DNA of 64,000 nt from Candidatus Adamsella avium (GCA_904420445.1 CAJFVJ010000001.1:705266-769265), one strand, 5' to 3'; shown: positions 42,414-52,149, counted from the stretch's first letter. Numbers and translations are program-made. Notes: generated from the letters alone by a model not told the origin.

Positions 42414-44848
42414 TGAAAGTATCATTAACTCTTGTAGCCTTTGATAAAATGTCAAAGGTTATAAAAGATGCTGTTCGCAAGTCCAACGATGAGTTTGCAA
42501 AGTTGCAGGATGAAATCAAAGATACATCTGAAATGTTAGATAAACTCGGTCAGAATATGACTAAATTAGGTGCAGGATTAACTGCTATCGGTGGTGGTCT
42601 TGCATATAAATTAGGGATAACAGAAGCAATTCCCGAAGCCTTTCAGATGGAGCACAGATTAAGAGAACTCGGCAATGTTGGACAATTATCCGCAAAACAA
42701 TTAGAAGATATGGATAAACGTCTTGCTTCCATTTCAAGATACACAAACCAAATGCGACCTGAAATCGCAGAAGGTTTGAACGTTCTAGTTGCATCAGGTA
42801 TTGACCCGCAAAAAGCCCTTGATTATATGAACGTAATAGGAAGAACTGCTACAGGTGAACAGGCAGCCATTGAAGATATTTCAAGAACAGCTTTTGCTGT
42901 AAGCGATAACTTAAAAGTTCCTATTAATGATTTAGGAAAGTCAATGGACATCCTTGCAATGTCAGGTAAGGAAGGACGATTTGAATTAAAGGATATGGCA
43001 GCAGCATTTCCAAGTTTAACCGCTGGTGCTGCTATGCTCGGAATGAAAGGCACACCTGCCGTTGCTTCTTTAGGTGCTGCGTTGCAGGTTGCTATGAAAG
43101 GTGCCGGAGAAGCTTCCGAAGCTGCCAATAACTTAGAAAACTTTATTCAAAAAGTTACATCTCCACTTGCTGTTAAAAACTTTGAAGAAGTATTTGGAGT
43201 TAATTTAAAACAGGTTCTTTTGGATGCAGCAGCTCAAGGGCGTGATCCTATTCTTGAAGTTATAGAAATGATGACACAACTCTCAGGAGGAGATGTTTTC
43301 AAAGTATCAGAAGTATTCCAAGACAAGCAGGTATTAAATTTTATTAAACCTATGATGCAAAATCTTGACGAATATAAAAGGATTAAAGCATCTGCTCTAA
43401 GTGCTGAAGGTGTTGTTGATTCTGACTTTGAGAATATGATGCAAACTACAAACGAACAGTTTAAACTGCTCAAAATCAATATGAAAGAGCTTGTATTCCC
43501 TCATCTACACGAACCGATTCAAAAAATTAATGAATTACTCACTAAAATAAACAACAATCCACTACTTCAAAAAGGCTTATTTGGTGCAATTATAGGGACA
43601 ATCGGATTAGGAATACTTCTCACAACCCTCGGTACTGCTACGATAATTATAGGAAAATTTGTTGGAATGTACGGCAAATTTTTAGGATATGCTCGTGATT
43701 TAACACCTGTTCTTACTAAAAATGCAGTTCTGTTGTTACAAAATGCAGGATTAACAAGCACCTCTCACTCTCTTGATACAGCATTTAACGTCTTTAAATC
43801 GGGAAATAAACTTGGTTTAAATCTTCCGAAACATACTTTATTGGGCTTCGGTGCGGATATAAGGCGAATTGATAATGAGATGAGAAAAGGTCTAATAAGA
43901 ACTTTCACTGAACTGCCTGCAAATATTTCAAAGTCAGCTATATCACTAAAGGATTGGACAGTTACATCATTAAAAGCACTGCCGACAAATTTTATAAGCG
44001 GTTTAAAGGCGTTCAAAACAGGTTTTCTGTCCATTCCGGGCATGATAAAAAATGCAATTGTTGCTTTTAGAGCTTTCTCTGTAACGCTTCTCACTTCTCC
44101 ATTAGGTTGGATTGCCTTAGCAATTGGTGTTGTTGCTCTTGTAATTTACAAATACTGGAAACCAATTTCAGCTTTCTTTAAAGGTATGTGGCAAGGATTA
44201 AAAGAAGGTTTACAACCGTTAATGCCATTATTCCAAAGAATCGGTAAGGCTATCTCTCCTATACTTGCACCTATCAAAGCAATTGTTGAGTGGTTCAAAA
44301 AACTTATAAAACCTGTTGATGATACAGGTGGAGCCGCAGAAAAAATGGGCGTTCGTTTTGGAAAAGCGATTGCAAATATAATCGTTAAATTAGTTGAACT
44401 TGTAACTAAAGCATTTGAATTTGGCAGTAAAATCACGACTATGCTTGCAAGCGGAATAATGTCAGGACTCGCAAAAGTAAAAGGTTGTATTGCAAAAGTT
44501 GCCCAAGTTATAAGAGACCACCTGCCACATTCACCTGCTAAAACAGGACCTTTAAAAGATTTGCACAAAGTAAAAATTATCGAGACTATTGCATCAACAT
44601 TAAAACCGTTGCCACTTCAAAATGCGATGAACAAGACGTTGGGAGTCTTTTCAGGGGGATTAAAAGCCCACACAAGAGGAGTGAATAAATCAGCTTCTCC
44701 ATCATTTGTCATTACCTACAACCCAACAATCACAATATCAGGAAGTGAATCTAAGGATGAGTTTCTGAAAATGCTTAAAAAACATAAAGATGAAGTTGTG
44801 AACATCATTAAAAGAGAATTTGAACGCAAGGAAAGGGTAGCTTACTAA
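42398..44848 (+). CDS. tail tape measure protein
   Basis: An 816-residue tape measure protein of the TP901-like family that sets tail length. An N-terminal helical and coiled part is followed by the conserved region with R-E-L-G-N-V-G and R-Y-T-N-Q-M-R-P-E-I-A-E-G-L-N-V-L-V-A-S-G (about 90-135). Hydrophobic segments lie near 395-430 and 560-590. The C-terminal H-L-P-H-S-P-A-K-T-G-P-L is typical. The start at 42398 lies inside the chaperone extension frame. Confidence 0.88.
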   Translation: MLDTMMKVSLTLVAFDKMSKVIKDAVRKSNDEFAKLQDEIKDTSEMLDKLGQNMTKLGAGLTAIGGGLAYKLGITEAIPEAFQMEHRLRELGNVGQLSAKQLEDMDKRLASISRYTNQMRPEIAEGLNVLVASGIDPQKALDYMNVIGRTATGEQAAIEDISRTAFAVSDNLKVPINDLGKSMDILAMSGKEGRFELKDMAAAFPSLTAGAAMLGMKGTPAVASLGAALQVAMKGAGEASEAANNLENFIQKVTSPLAVKNFEEVFGVNLKQVLLDAAAQGRDPILEVIEMMTQLSGGDVFKVSEVFQDKQVLNFIKPMMQNLDEYKRIKASALSAEGVVDSDFENMMQTTNEQFKLLKINMKELVFPHLHEPIQKINELLTKINNNPLLQKGLFGAIIGTIGLGILLTTLGTATIIIGKFVGMYGKFLGYARDLTPVLTKNAVLLLQNAGLTSTSHSLDTAFNVFKSGNKLGLNLPKHTLLGFGADIRRIDNEMRKGLIRTFTELPANISKSAISLKDWTVTSLKALPTNFISGLKAFKTGFLSIPGMIKNAIVAFRAFSVTLLTSPLGWIALAIGVVALVIYKYWKPISAFFKGMWQGLKEGLQPLMPLFQRIGKAISPILAPIKAIVEWFKKLIKPVDDTGGAAEKMGVRFGKAIANIIVKLVELVTKAFEFGSKITTMLASGIMSGLAKVKGCIAKVAQVIRDHLPHSPAKTGPLKDLHKVKIIETIASTLKPLPLQNAMNKTLGVFSGGLKAHTRGVNKSASPSFVITYNPTITISGSESKDEFLKMLKKHKDEVVNIIKREFERKERVAY

Positions 44849-44849
44849 A

Positions 44850-45269
44850 ATGTTCGCTCAACTTGGAGATATAAAATTTGAATTAATCACTTACTTTAAC
44901 GGTTTAAACGAAACTGTCTCATACAATTATGCTCAGCACGAGCGGATTGAAAACAAACCCATTCTTCAATTCTTAGGCAAGAATTTGCAGGAAGAAGATA
45001 TTAAACTTAATTTTCATCGTTCTTTTTGTGTCCCTGAAGATGAAATAAAAAAGCTAAAAGATGTCGCAGATACAGCAACACCTTTGAAATTTATTAAAGG
45101 AAACGGTGAATATGTCGGAGTATTCATCATAGAAGAAATCGGACAAGCAGTAGAACAAGCCTCTTCAGAAGGAGATTTGATGTCTGTGCAGGTCGATGTC
45201 CGGTTAAGAGAATATACAGGAAAAGTCCCTGAAGATAAAAAAAATGAAAAAGGATTTAAGAAAAAATGA
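44850..45269 (+). CDS. P2 gpU-like tail protein
   Basis: A 139-residue protein of the P2 U family: M-F-A-Q-L-G-D-I-K-F at the start, then Y-N-Y-A-Q-H-E-R-I-E-N-K-P-I-L-Q-F-L-G. It acts in tail completion or at the tail terminator. It follows the tape measure gene by one base, as in P2-like phages, and overlaps the next gene by four bases. Confidence 0.87.
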   Translation: MFAQLGDIKFELITYFNGLNETVSYNYAQHERIENKPILQFLGKNLQEEDIKLNFHRSFCVPEDEIKKLKDVADTATPLKFIKGNGEYVGVFIIEEIGQAVEQASSEGDLMSVQVDVRLREYTGKVPEDKKNEKGFKKK

Positions 45270-45481
45270 CGGAATTTTATTCCTACATAACCAAAGACGG
45301 AGACCGTTGGGATAGTATCTCATACAAGTTTTATGATAATCCCAATCTTTATGAAGAGATTATAAAAGCGAATCCAACAGTACCCAAAGACCCCGTTATT
45401 GAATCAGGAATAAAACTAAAAATCCCAGTTTTAGATACTTCTCAGACTATACAATTTGAATTGCCCCCTTGGAAAAAATAA
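45266..45481 (+). CDS. P2 gpX-like tail protein (LysM fold)
   Basis: A 71-residue protein of the tail protein X family: D-G-D-R-W-D-S-I-S-Y-K-F-Y-D-N, then I-I-K-A-N-P, then I-E-S-G-I-K-L-K-I-P. It resembles a LysM domain and probably sits at the baseplate hub. The ATG overlaps the previous stop (ATGA), and its own stop overlaps the next ATG (TAATG). Confidence 0.9.
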   Translation: MTEFYSYITKDGDRWDSISYKFYDNPNLYEEIIKANPTVPKDPVIESGIKLKIPVLDTSQTIQFELPPWKK

Positions 45482-46449
45482 TGCTAGTCCCAATTTTTGA
45501 GTTGTTTTATGACAAAAAGAATATAACACGAGATGTCGCTCCATACGTTACTTCTATTGAATATACAGATGTTGAACATGGAGAATCTGACGAACTTGTA
45601 ATTACTTTTGAAGATGCCGAAAAAATATGGCAAGGTGCTTGGATACCAACTAAAGGTGATTCCTTGCGTGCATATATTGGTTATGAGGCAGAAAAACTTC
45701 TGAATTGCGGAGTATTTGAAATTGACGAGTTAGAATACGACACTCCTCCGGATACAATTACTGTAAAGGGTCTTGCTACCGGAATAAAAAAGCCTTTAAG
45801 ACAAAAAAATTCTGTCGGATATGAAAATAAAACTCTAAAACAAATTGCAAAAGAGATAGCAGATAAGCACGGATACACTCTCGTTGGCGAGATTGCAGAT
45901 GTGCGAGTTGATAGGATAACTCAAAATCAAGAAAGAGACTTATCATTCCTCACAAAGTTAGCAGAACAATACGGTTATATTTTCAAAATAGCTGAAAATA
46001 ATCTTGTTTTCTATGATGTACAAAAACTTAAAGGTTCAAAACCAACACAAATATTCTACAAACAAGATTTAATTCACATAAATCTTAGAGAAAAGACATC
46101 ACAAAAATACAAAGCAGTTCAAGTTTCTTATTTTGATCCAAAGAAAAAGAAAACCGTTAAAGCAACTGCGAGGAATGAGAACGTTGCAAAGGGTGATACT
46201 TTAAAAATCGCAGCTCGTTGCTCTGATAAAAAACAAGCAATAGTAAAAGCAAAAGCAGCACTAGGAACTGCCGATGATAAAATCGAAGGTTCACTTGAGT
46301 TTATCGGAAATCCGTATTTAATTGCAGGTACTAACATTGAACTCAAAGGAATTGGGCATTTTTCAGGTAAATATCACATAAAACAAGCTCGTCATGTTTA
46401 TGACAGGTCAAATGGTTATAAAACATATTGCGAGGTGGAATCGTGCTAA
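45481..46449 (+). CDS. P2 gpD-like baseplate hub protein
   Basis: A protein of 322 residues of the phage late control D / gp27-like hub family: Y-V-T-S-I-E-Y-T-D near the start, D-E-L-V-I-T-F-E-D-A, then the Q-N-Q-E-R-D-L-S-F-L-T-K-L-A-E-Q-Y-G-Y segment. The C-terminal part holds a beta domain with Y-H-I-K-Q-A-R-H-V. It forms the hub above the spike. A TTG four codons upstream is possible, but the ATG at 45481 overlapping the X stop is preferred. Confidence 0.86.
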   Translation: MLVPIFELFYDKKNITRDVAPYVTSIEYTDVEHGESDELVITFEDAEKIWQGAWIPTKGDSLRAYIGYEAEKLLNCGVFEIDELEYDTPPDTITVKGLATGIKKPLRQKNSVGYENKTLKQIAKEIADKHGYTLVGEIADVRVDRITQNQERDLSFLTKLAEQYGYIFKIAENNLVFYDVQKLKGSKPTQIFYKQDLIHINLREKTSQKYKAVQVSYFDPKKKKTVKATARNENVAKGDTLKIAARCSDKKQAIVKAKAALGTADDKIEGSLEFIGNPYLIAGTNIELKGIGHFSGKYHIKQARHVYDRSNGYKTYCEVESC

Positions 46450-46952
46450 GATTTGGAATCGTCTCTCAAATTAACGCTCTGAACGCTCAAGCTCGTGTAA
46501 GTTTTCAAGACGACGAATCGACTTCTTACTGGTTGCCAGTCCTGCAAACAAAAACACTCAAAGACAAATTTTATGTAATGCCCGATATTGGAGAATTAGT
46601 TGCGTGTTTAATGGATGAAAATTCGGAAGACGGAGTCATTTTAGGAACAATTTATTCAACTGAAGATGTTCCAGTCACGCAAAGTGAAAAAGAAATATCA
46701 ATGAATCTTGAAGACGGCTCATACATAAATGCTAACAAGGAAAGTCAAACGCTTACTGTAGCTTTTTCAACAATGAAACTTATTGGAAATATCGAACACG
46801 AAGGGACTTTCACAAATACCGCAGGAATAAAATCAAACGCTGACATTACAGACAAAACATCCTCTATGCAAGCGATGAGAGAAATATATAATCCTCATAC
46901 TCACACAGGAAATCAAGGAAGCCCGACATCTGCCCCTAATAAAACAATGTAA
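46443..46952 (+). CDS. P2 gpV-like baseplate spike protein
   Basis: A protein of 169 residues of the baseplate assembly V / gp45 family. It starts with L-R-F-G-I-V-S-Q-I-N, has an OB-like domain (Y-W-L-P-V-L-Q then P-D-I-G-E-L-V-A-C-L) and a beta-helical C-terminus with G-N-I-E-H-E-G-T-F. The final I-Y-N-P-H-T-H-T-G region contains the His motif often used for a metal at the spike tip. A GTG at 46443, preceded by GAGGTGG, is the likely start; a TTG at 46428 is the alternative. Confidence 0.85.
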   Translation: MLRFGIVSQINALNAQARVSFQDDESTSYWLPVLQTKTLKDKFYVMPDIGELVACLMDENSEDGVILGTIYSTEDVPVTQSEKEISMNLEDGSYINANKESQTLTVAFSTMKLIGNIEHEGTFTNTAGIKSNADITDKTSSMQAMREIYNPHTHTGNQGSPTSAPNKTM

Positions 46953-46957
46953 TATCT

Positions 46958-47329
46958 ATGACAAATTTAAATGAAATCACCTACGTTGATTGGCAATTAA
47001 AACTAAATTCAATCGGAGAAGTTGCGCAAGGTGTTGATGATATAAATCAATGCATTGCAATCATACTTCTGACTAAAAAAGGTACAGTTCCGCATCGTCC
47101 GACATTCGGCTCTGATATCTACAAATATATTGATTACCCTATCAATGAAGCAACCCCAAATATAGTCAGAGAAGCAACTGATGCAATCACGATGTGGGAA
47201 ACACGAATAAAAATAAACTCTATAAAGGTCGAAATAGAAGAATCAAATTTAACAGTAAAGGTTGAATGGACATTGAAGAATACAAGCACAACAGGTATAG
47301 CGGAGGTTACTTATGACACAGCTGCCTGA
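46958..47329 (+). CDS. P2 gpW / T4 gp25-like baseplate protein
   Basis: A 123-residue protein of the gp25-like family: I-N-Q-C-I-A-I-I-L-L-T-K-K-G-T-V-P, then R-P-T-F-G-S-D-I-Y-K-Y-I-D-Y-P-I. These proteins form the baseplate wedge core and initiate the sheath. Its stop overlaps the J gene by 17 bases. The order V, W, J, I is that of P2. Confidence 0.9.
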   Translation: MTNLNEITYVDWQLKLNSIGEVAQGVDDINQCIAIILLTKKGTVPHRPTFGSDIYKYIDYPINEATPNIVREATDAITMWETRIKINSIKVEIEESNLTVKVEWTLKNTSTTGIAEVTYDTAA

Positions 47330-48422
47330 ACCTAATTTTATAGAACGAGACCCCGATGTAATTACAAAAGAATGGATTACAGCTTATGAAGAAAAGAGCG
47401 GTAAAGTGCTTCAGCCTGCACAAATTGAACGGCTAATGATTGATGTTGGTGCATATCGTGAAACCGTTTTAAGAATGAAAATTCAAGAAACCGCAAAACA
47501 AAATCTCTTAAGTTATGCACCAATAGATATTTTAGAACATATTGGAGAACCTCTCGGTGTAACTAAGTTGTTGGCAAATAGTTCAACAACGACTCTAAAA
47601 TTCTCTCTGGATGAGCCATTAGATTTTACTTGTAGCATCCAAAAAGGTTGTGAAGTAGAAACAAAAGACGGTCTTTTTATTTTTCAAACGCTCGAAGATG
47701 TCAAAATTCTTGCAGGAGAATTATCCGTAAGTGTGGATGCAATATGCGAAACACCCGGTAGTGCCTCAAATAATTACACATTAGGTTCAATCAATAATTT
47801 AATCACACCTTTAGATTATATTTCTACCGTAGAAAACACAACAGTAAGTTCGGGCGGTGCTGATGATGAAGAAGCGGACAGCTTAAGAGAAAGAATAAGA
47901 CAGGCACCTGAGAAATTCTCAAACGCAGGAAGTCGTGGAGCATATCGCTATCATACATTGTCTGCACACCAATCAATAATTGATGTCGCAATAAATTCAC
48001 CATCAGCCGGGGTTGTGAACATTTACCCTTTAACTAAGGATGGGAATCCGAGCGAAGAGATTTTAGAAATAGTTGAAAAATACTTAAACGAAGATAAAAT
48101 TCGACCTCTTACAGATAAAGTTCAAGTTTTATCACCAGAAAAGAAAGATTTTTCAATAATAGCAACAATTTATTTGTATCAAGATGCAGATGAAACAAGC
48201 GTTATGACAACGATAAATGCAAAATTAGAAGAATACAAATTATTGCTCAAAGAAAAACTTGGAAAAAACGTTGTTCAAACACAGATTATTGCCATTTTAA
48301 ACAGTGTTTATGGAGTGTTTAAAGTCGAAATTGAATCACCGGAAGACATCGAAGTTTCAGAATTTCAGTGGGCAAATCTGTTGAAATCAGAAATAAAAAT
48401 GGGAGGATATGCCGATGAGTAA
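47313..48422 (+). CDS. P2 gpJ-like baseplate assembly protein
   Basis: A 369-residue protein of the baseplate J family: an N-terminal helix with E-R-D-P-D-V-I, a beta-rich centre, and the highly conserved E-E-A-D-S-L-R-E-R-I-R-Q-A-P (about 188-201) followed by G-S-R-G-A-Y-R-Y. It is a wedge component. It overlaps the I gene at its end. Confidence 0.92.
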   Translation: MTQLPEPNFIERDPDVITKEWITAYEEKSGKVLQPAQIERLMIDVGAYRETVLRMKIQETAKQNLLSYAPIDILEHIGEPLGVTKLLANSSTTTLKFSLDEPLDFTCSIQKGCEVETKDGLFIFQTLEDVKILAGELSVSVDAICETPGSASNNYTLGSINNLITPLDYISTVENTTVSSGGADDEEADSLRERIRQAPEKFSNAGSRGAYRYHTLSAHQSIIDVAINSPSAGVVNIYPLTKDGNPSEEILEIVEKYLNEDKIRPLTDKVQVLSPEKKDFSIIATIYLYQDADETSVMTTINAKLEEYKLLLKEKLGKNVVQTQIIAILNSVYGVFKVEIESPEDIEVSEFQWANLLKSEIKMGGYADE

Positions 48423-48960
48423 TTCATTAGCACCTATTAATGACATTAATTTAAAAATATTTGATGAAATCTGCGAAGAAAGGTTTGGCAATATAGACTT
48501 AGAGGCTGTCTTAGTTTCTATTATTGACAATGTACCTGCTGATGCCTTGCCACATTTAGCTGAACAATATCACATTACGGGGAATGAGGGTTGGTTGCAG
48601 GCTCTCAGTGAACAGGAAAAAAGAAATTTAATAAAATCCTCTATAAAAATGCACAGATATAAAGGTACTAAATATGCTTTAGAGGAAATCTTTAAAACCT
48701 TAAACATCGTTGGAAGTGTTGAAGAATGGTTTAATTACGGCGGAAAGCCTTATTACTTTAAAGTTATTCTTCAAATCTTTAATCGTTCAATCAATGAAGA
48801 GACAGAACAAAAGCTGCGAGATTTGATTAACGAATATAAAAATGAACGTTCTTGGCTTGAGGAGATTCAATTTCACCTGACAACAAATGCCAAAATGCAT
48901 GCATATTCTGCGTGTCTTACAGAAGAAATCATAACAGTAAATTCTAAGGAGGCTGTATAA
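48415..48960 (+). CDS. P2 gpI-like tail protein
   Basis: A protein of 181 residues of the phage tail protein I family: L-P-H-L-A-E-Q-Y-H near residue 47, then R-Y-K-G-T-K-Y-A-L-E-E-I-F. It connects the baseplate to the tail fibre. GGAGG lies eight bases upstream of the ATG at 48415; an earlier ATG at 48409 is too close to that site. Confidence 0.88.
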   Translation: MSNSLAPINDINLKIFDEICEERFGNIDLEAVLVSIIDNVPADALPHLAEQYHITGNEGWLQALSEQEKRNLIKSSIKMHRYKGTKYALEEIFKTLNIVGSVEEWFNYGGKPYYFKVILQIFNRSINEETEQKLRDLINEYKNERSWLEEIQFHLTTNAKMHAYSACLTEEIITVNSKEAV

Positions 48961-50336
48961 TGGCTGAAGAATTTTATTCATTAGTTACTGATTACGGTGC
49001 AGAAAAACAATTAAAATGCCTTCAAGATGGGACACCTTTTGATGTTTATCAAATAGCACTTGGAGATGGGAATGGACGATATTATGAACCAACAACGGAT
49101 CAAACAAAACTTGTTAAGGAAGTTTGGCGTGGACTAATTGATAAATGCGAATGGGTAGATGATAGATTTTATTGTGTAACAACAGTTTCGGCTGATGTCG
49201 GAGGTTTTACAGTAAGAGAAGCCGGTGTTTTTGATGACGAAGGACATCTGATTGTTATTTCGAAATTCCCTGAAACTTACAAACAAACACCTGATAGTGG
49301 CACTGTTAAGCAACTTACAATAAGAATAGAACTTTTGTTATCAAATAAAGAACTTGCGGAGTTAGTAATTAACCCCAACATGCAAATGGTGACAAAAGAA
49401 GAATTGGATAAAATTACTGAAGATATAGATGCTACATATCAAAAAAAAGAAGAAAAAGGAAAGGCTAATGGTTATGCCCCTATTGGAGAAAATGGCTTAA
49501 TACCTTTAGAATTTATACCTGAAATCAGCACTAAAAGTATATTGACCCCTTTTTGTTTAAATTCTTGTAAGTTAGATACCAGAGGAAATCCTGATTTATT
49601 AAGCTCTGAAACAGTCAAAGTTTTAAAATACACATCAAGTCATTTAGGTGTATTTTATACCGCTCTAGGTACTGTTTTAGAAAAAGATACAGTTGTTTAT
49701 TCTGATACTGAATTGTCGCAAAAATTAAATACAATAGTTACTATAAATAAAGAAACAAAGCATGTTTCTTTTGGAGAAATAGAGACTCTAAGTGAATTTG
49801 AAGGTGAATCTCAACATTATTCAGGCTCACTAACAGGTGATTTTTATGTAAAAGAAACCCTTGCAGTCGGTGTGGAATGTTATTCTGATGCAGAATTCCT
49901 TAATCGAATAGGAGTTGTAACTTATTTAAACCTTACCAAAATATGCATAAGTGAAGACGAAACATATACAGAAAACGGTGAAATCACAACTCATATTTAC
50001 ATTACAGCACACGCACCATTCACATACACGACAGCTTCAAGTCAAACTCACAATGTTGAAAAAGATTTGGTAATAGATGTTGTTAACCTGTGTCCTGAAG
50101 CAAGTCAAACAAAGAACTTTAATCTTTTTGTCGGCTTTGAGGATGAAGAATACTCTTTAACAGCATTATCCAATCAAATATTTACTCAAATGCTAGAACC
50201 TGAAGATTATAACCCTAATGATATTTGGTTCAAAATTCTTGAACCATTAGCAAGCTATATATACTTATTTGATACTTGGCAAGATACTAATCTTGTATTA
50301 ATAGGAATTTTTAGTCTAGAAGGAGGACAATGCTAA
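48960..50336 (+). CDS. tail fibre protein (P2 gpH-like N-terminus)
   Basis: A 458-residue tail fibre. The N-terminal 150 residues match the baseplate-attachment domain of P2-type fibres: T-D-Y-G-A-E-K-Q, then V-Y-Q-I-A-L-G-D-G-N-G, then G-F-T-V-R-E-A-G-V-F-D-D-E-G. A junction with A-N-G-Y-A-P-I-G-E-N-G-L-I-P (about 170-183) leads into a receptor-binding part of unknown fold. The gene for a tail-collar fibre follows with a seven-base overlap. Confidence 0.88.
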   Translation: MAEEFYSLVTDYGAEKQLKCLQDGTPFDVYQIALGDGNGRYYEPTTDQTKLVKEVWRGLIDKCEWVDDRFYCVTTVSADVGGFTVREAGVFDDEGHLIVISKFPETYKQTPDSGTVKQLTIRIELLLSNKELAELVINPNMQMVTKEELDKITEDIDATYQKKEEKGKANGYAPIGENGLIPLEFIPEISTKSILTPFCLNSCKLDTRGNPDLLSSETVKVLKYTSSHLGVFYTALGTVLEKDTVVYSDTELSQKLNTIVTINKETKHVSFGEIETLSEFEGESQHYSGSLTGDFYVKETLAVGVECYSDAEFLNRIGVVTYLNLTKICISEDETYTENGEITTHIYITAHAPFTYTTASSQTHNVEKDLVIDVVNLCPEASQTKNFNLFVGFEDEEYSLTALSNQIFTQMLEPEDYNPNDIWFKILEPLASYIYLFDTWQDTNLVLIGIFSLEGGQC

Positions 50337-50809
50337 AAAATTTAAAAACAAAATTATTAAATCAAAATAATTACAATTTGAACATCAATTCAAATTTAAT
50401 TCCAACCGGATGTATAATTTCATTTTCAAGTTATGAACTACCCGAAGGTTTTCTTATTTGTGATGGCTCACAATTATTAATTAAAGACTATCCAGAATTA
50501 TACAGTATTATTGGATCAATATATGGAAATGATGGTACTAATTTTAATCTTCCAGACTTTAGAGGGTGTTTTCTTCGAGGATATAAAAAAGGAGAAAGCT
50601 TTGAATTAGGAAAATTTCAAGATCACGCACTGCAGAGCCATACACATACTTATACTGCTCCAAACACACAGTATATGCCAAGAGGAGATGACAGAACAAA
50701 TTGTGTAACCTATACCTTATCTCCAGAGACAAGTACTCCAAATAATTGCAATGTTGCAGAAGAAACCCGTCCAAAAAATTATGCGGTTATATATTTAATC
50801 AAATACTAA
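50330..50809 (+). CDS. tail collar domain fibre protein
   Basis: A 159-residue protein with a phage tail collar domain: P-T-G-C-I-I-S-F, then P-E-G-F-L-I-C-D-G-S, then N-F-N-L-P-D-F-R-G-C-F-L-R-G, and the H-S-H-T-H-T tract (about 103-108). The end (R-P-K-N-Y-A-V-I-Y-L-I-K-Y) is standard for the C-terminus of receptor-binding fibres. It is a short fibre tip. GGAGGA precedes the ATG. Confidence 0.86.
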   Translation: MLKNLKTKLLNQNNYNLNINSNLIPTGCIISFSSYELPEGFLICDGSQLLIKDYPELYSIIGSIYGNDGTNFNLPDFRGCFLRGYKKGESFELGKFQDHALQSHTHTYTAPNTQYMPRGDDRTNCVTYTLSPETSTPNNCNVAEETRPKNYAVIYLIKY

Positions 50810-50828
50810 GGAAGGTAAAATTACAGAT

Positions 50829-51404
50829 ATGAAATACTACTACAGTTACAACACAGAAGATAAAATATTTTCAGGAAAATATCCTGCAATAAAAAATCCA
50901 AGAAGACAATCTGAATATCTTTTACCTGCAATGGCAACATTCAGAGAACCTCCACTAATAAACAAGGATGAAGTTGCCATTTGGGATGGCAACGATTGGG
51001 TTGTTGAACCTGATTATAGAGGCGAAAAACAAGTAGAAGTTAAAACAAAACTTATATCAGCTATTGAATATATTGGAAAAATAAAAGATGGATTTCAAAG
51101 AATTTCTGATGAAATGGCTGAAGATATTGGATTAAATCCTGAAAAATATAAAGAAATCGCTGGAGTTCTAAGTGATATTTCAAATACTGAAGAATACAAA
51201 AAAACGATAGAGCAAAATCAATTAAAAATAAGAAAAACAGAAATTGAACGTTCTCTTTACGATTTGGATATAAAACGTATAAGAGCAATGTGTGAACCAT
51301 CAGTAAAAGATGAGGCTACTGGTGAAACTTGGCTTGAATATTATAACAATCAAGTAATTGAATTGAGAAATGAACTGAATCAAATAGAAACTGAAATTAG
51401 TTAA
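50829..51404 (+). CDS. tail fibre assembly-like protein
   Basis: A 191-residue protein placed directly after the fibre genes. The N-terminal 60 residues contain A-T-F-R-E-P-P and A-I-W-D-G-N-D-W-V-V, as in tail fibre assembly chaperones and phage proteins with the W-x-G-x-x-W motif; the rest is helical and charged. It probably helps folding or attachment of the fibre. The family assignment rests on position and the short motif. Confidence 0.6.
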   Translation: MKYYYSYNTEDKIFSGKYPAIKNPRRQSEYLLPAMATFREPPLINKDEVAIWDGNDWVVEPDYRGEKQVEVKTKLISAIEYIGKIKDGFQRISDEMAEDIGLNPEKYKEIAGVLSDISNTEEYKKTIEQNQLKIRKTEIERSLYDLDIKRIRAMCEPSVKDEATGETWLEYYNNQVIELRNELNQIETEIS

Positions 51405-51471
51405 GTTATTTTATGAGAAGTTAAAAATCCCCGATTATAAAATAACAATAGAGTTTTACGAAGATAACTGA

Positions 51472-51582
51472 AACAGAACCGCCAATGTTGCATCTTCAAC
51501 GACGAATAATACAATTTATGGGAAATCAACAACTGTTCAACCCCCATCACAAGTAGTTCATATCTGCATTCGTTATAAATAA
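51472..51582 (+). pseudogene. remnant of a second tail fibre C-terminus
   Basis: In the 187-base gap after the assembly gene a frame without start encodes about 36 residues, including N-N-T-I-Y-G-K-S-T-T-V-Q-P-P-S and ending C-I-R-Y-K. This is the usual C-terminus of tail collar fibres (G-K-S-x-T-V-Q-P-P-S ... R-Y-K). It differs from the intact fibre tip at 50809, so it is probably a leftover of an older or alternative fibre cassette. A TGA at 51469-51471 blocks it upstream. Confidence 0.6.
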
Positions 51583-51591
51583 GGAGAAAAA

Positions 51592-52149
51592 ATGACATCA
51601 TTATCAAAAATTTGTTTGCACTGGACAGCAGGTGCTAATAGCCCTTGTGACACTGATTTAAAAGCATACCACTATTGTGTAGATAAATATGGGAAGATTT
51701 TTGCAGGCACACATAGACCTGAAGATAACCTAAATTGCTATGACGGCAATTATGCAATGCACTGTGGCGCTGGAAATACAGGTTGTATTGGTCTGTCAGT
51801 ATGTGGAATGGCAGGTTTTACATCCGATACAAAGCAGACAAAGTACCCATTAACAAAAAAACAAATTGAAGTACTGTGCTGTTTAACTGCTTATTTGAGT
51901 ATTAAATACGGGATTTTAATATTCGAAAAATCTGTATTTACACATTATGAATTCGACAAAAGGCGTGCAAAACAAAAACGTGAAGGCAAAATAGACATTA
52001 CTTATCTACATTATTTGCCTCACTTGTCAGCAGATAGTGTCGGGAAGTACCTTAGACAAAAAATATCTTGGTATAGAGACAAGATAAAAGCCAACAAATA
52101 CAAGTTCATTAAGAAAGGAGATTACTATGAGTTTATTCTCGTGGCTTAA
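51592..52149 (+). CDS. phage endolysin, N-acetylmuramoyl-L-alanine amidase type
   Basis: A 185-residue protein of the Amidase_2 / PGRP fold: the zinc ligand site L-H-W-T-A-G (9-14), A-M-H-C-G-A-G-N-T-G-C-I-G-L-S (about 62-76) and T-H-Y-E-F-D (about 122-127). It should cut between muramic acid and the stem peptide during lysis. It has no signal peptide, so it needs a holin. AAGGAG precedes the ATG. Confidence 0.8.
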   Translation: MTSLSKICLHWTAGANSPCDTDLKAYHYCVDKYGKIFAGTHRPEDNLNCYDGNYAMHCGAGNTGCIGLSVCGMAGFTSDTKQTKYPLTKKQIEVLCCLTAYLSIKYGILIFEKSVFTHYEFDKRRAKQKREGKIDITYLHYLPHLSADSVGKYLRQKISWYRDKIKANKYKFIKKGDYYEFILVA

